Below, piece after piece: positions 29,522 to 29,804 of a DNA stretch of 29,804 bases. A program made the translations under genes and the position numbers. Where the stretch lies: positions 1 to 29,804 of the forward strand of contig CANQRE010000004.1 in assembly GCA_947626175.1 (NCBI GenBank), read 5' to 3'. The notes under the pieces were generated by a model. It was not told the origin of the DNA. It saw nothing but the letters and a program-made list of their open reading frames with translations, and did no database searches. Position 1 is the stretch's first letter; each line of letters opens with the position of its first letter. Origin of the DNA: an uncultured Clostridia bacterium. Lineage in GTDB: Bacteria; Bacillota; Clostridia; Christensenellales; UBA1242.

Positions 29522-29804
29522 ATGGAAAACAACAACACTTCATTTGCCAAAATCAAAGTTGTCGGAGTTGGTGGCGGCGGAAATAACGCTGTTAACAGAA
29601 TGATCGATGCAGGAGTTGATTCCGCTGAATTTGTTGCAGTGAACACTGACAAGCAAGCTCTTGTTATCAGCAAAGCTCCAGTCAGACTTCAAATTGGCGA
29701 AAGACTTACTGGCGGACTTGGCGCAGGCGGAATACCTGAAGTTGGACAAAAGTCTGCAGAAGAAAGCAAAGCTTCAATCACTGAAATGCTTCAAGGCACA
29801 CACC
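29522..29804 (+). CDS. ftsZ: Cell division protein FtsZ (5' part, cut by the window)
   Basis: The first 94 residues of the tubulin-like GTPase that forms the division ring. KVVGVGGGGNNAVNRMI is the nucleotide-binding N-terminal motif, followed by FVAVNTDKQAL, QIGERLT and the T3-region GGLGAGGIPEVG. In most FtsZ proteins the latter reads RGLGAGxNPE or xDPE; here the Asn/Asp is Ile and the Arg or Lys is Gly, an unusual change near the GTP phosphates. The GTPase signature GGGTGTG would lie beyond the window. The ATG has AAGGAG 6 nt upstream. Confidence 0.96.
   Translation, partial: MENNNTSFAKIKVVGVGGGGNNAVNRMIDAGVDSAEFVAVNTDKQALVISKAPVRLQIGERLTGGLGAGGIPEVGQKSAEESKASITEMLQGTH

Overview
The window reads as one chromosomal stretch from an AT-rich, endospore-forming, Gram-positive anaerobe of the Clostridia type, probably an uncultured lineage. 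The evidence is a sporulation and germination set (spoIIR, sleB, ypeB, a SPOCS/DUF3794 coat-type protein, spoVG, veg), a MurE with the meso-diaminopimelate signature, strong AGGAG-type ribosome sites and the standard genetic code with TGA as stop. I see no rRNA, tRNA, CRISPR array, insertion sequence or prophage. Gene content is mostly core, and no gap without a gene exceeds about 170 bases.

Layout. (1) 1-1843: a lipoprotein of unknown role, a 162-residue orphan protein and rpoZ; the last two sit behind near-identical promoters. (2) 1912-7986: a tight co-directional housekeeping operon, priA-def-fmt-rlmN-rsgA-rpe, with start/stop overlaps and a bidirectional terminator at its end. The PP2C phosphatase and PASTA kinase genes often found between rlmN and rsgA are absent. 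(3) 8056-9588, minus strand: an MFS transporter that may be translated from a leaderless mRNA, and veg. (4) 9718-13888, plus strand: SPOCS/LysM-like protein, spoIIR, sleB, ypeB. A hairpin before spoIIR holds its ribosome-binding site. (5) 14039-17482: an exported, membrane-anchored protein of 1147 residues with about a dozen GLUG-like repeats, a 24-residue tandem repeat and a cysteine-rich CxC tail, behind a near-consensus promoter. (6) 17525-17794: spoVG on the minus strand, divergent from the next block. (7) 17919-29804: a cell-wall and division block: alpha/beta hydrolase, membrane-anchored MurF-like ligase, ddl, murE, mraY, murD, ftsW, murA, ftsQ, ftsA and the start of ftsZ.

The genes of block 7 cover Park-nucleotide assembly (MurA, MurD, MurE, MurF-like, Ddl), transfer to lipid carrier (MraY), septal glycan polymerisation (FtsW) and the divisome (FtsQ, FtsA, FtsZ). 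Compared with the usual dcw cluster it lacks murG, murC, murB, ftsL, the penicillin-binding protein and mraZ/mraW. Three members are structurally atypical: MurF has three membrane helices in place of its substrate-binding domain, MurE has lost the usual UDP-contact motif, and FtsA ends before the membrane-targeting helix. The ftsA and ftsZ promoters each have a perfect palindrome over the -35 box.

The best candidates for something undescribed are the GLUG-repeat protein with its metallothionein-like tail, the palindromic division promoters with the tail-less FtsA, and the hydrolase/membrane-MurF/Ddl unit. All functional statements come from recognising motifs by eye; no database search was run.
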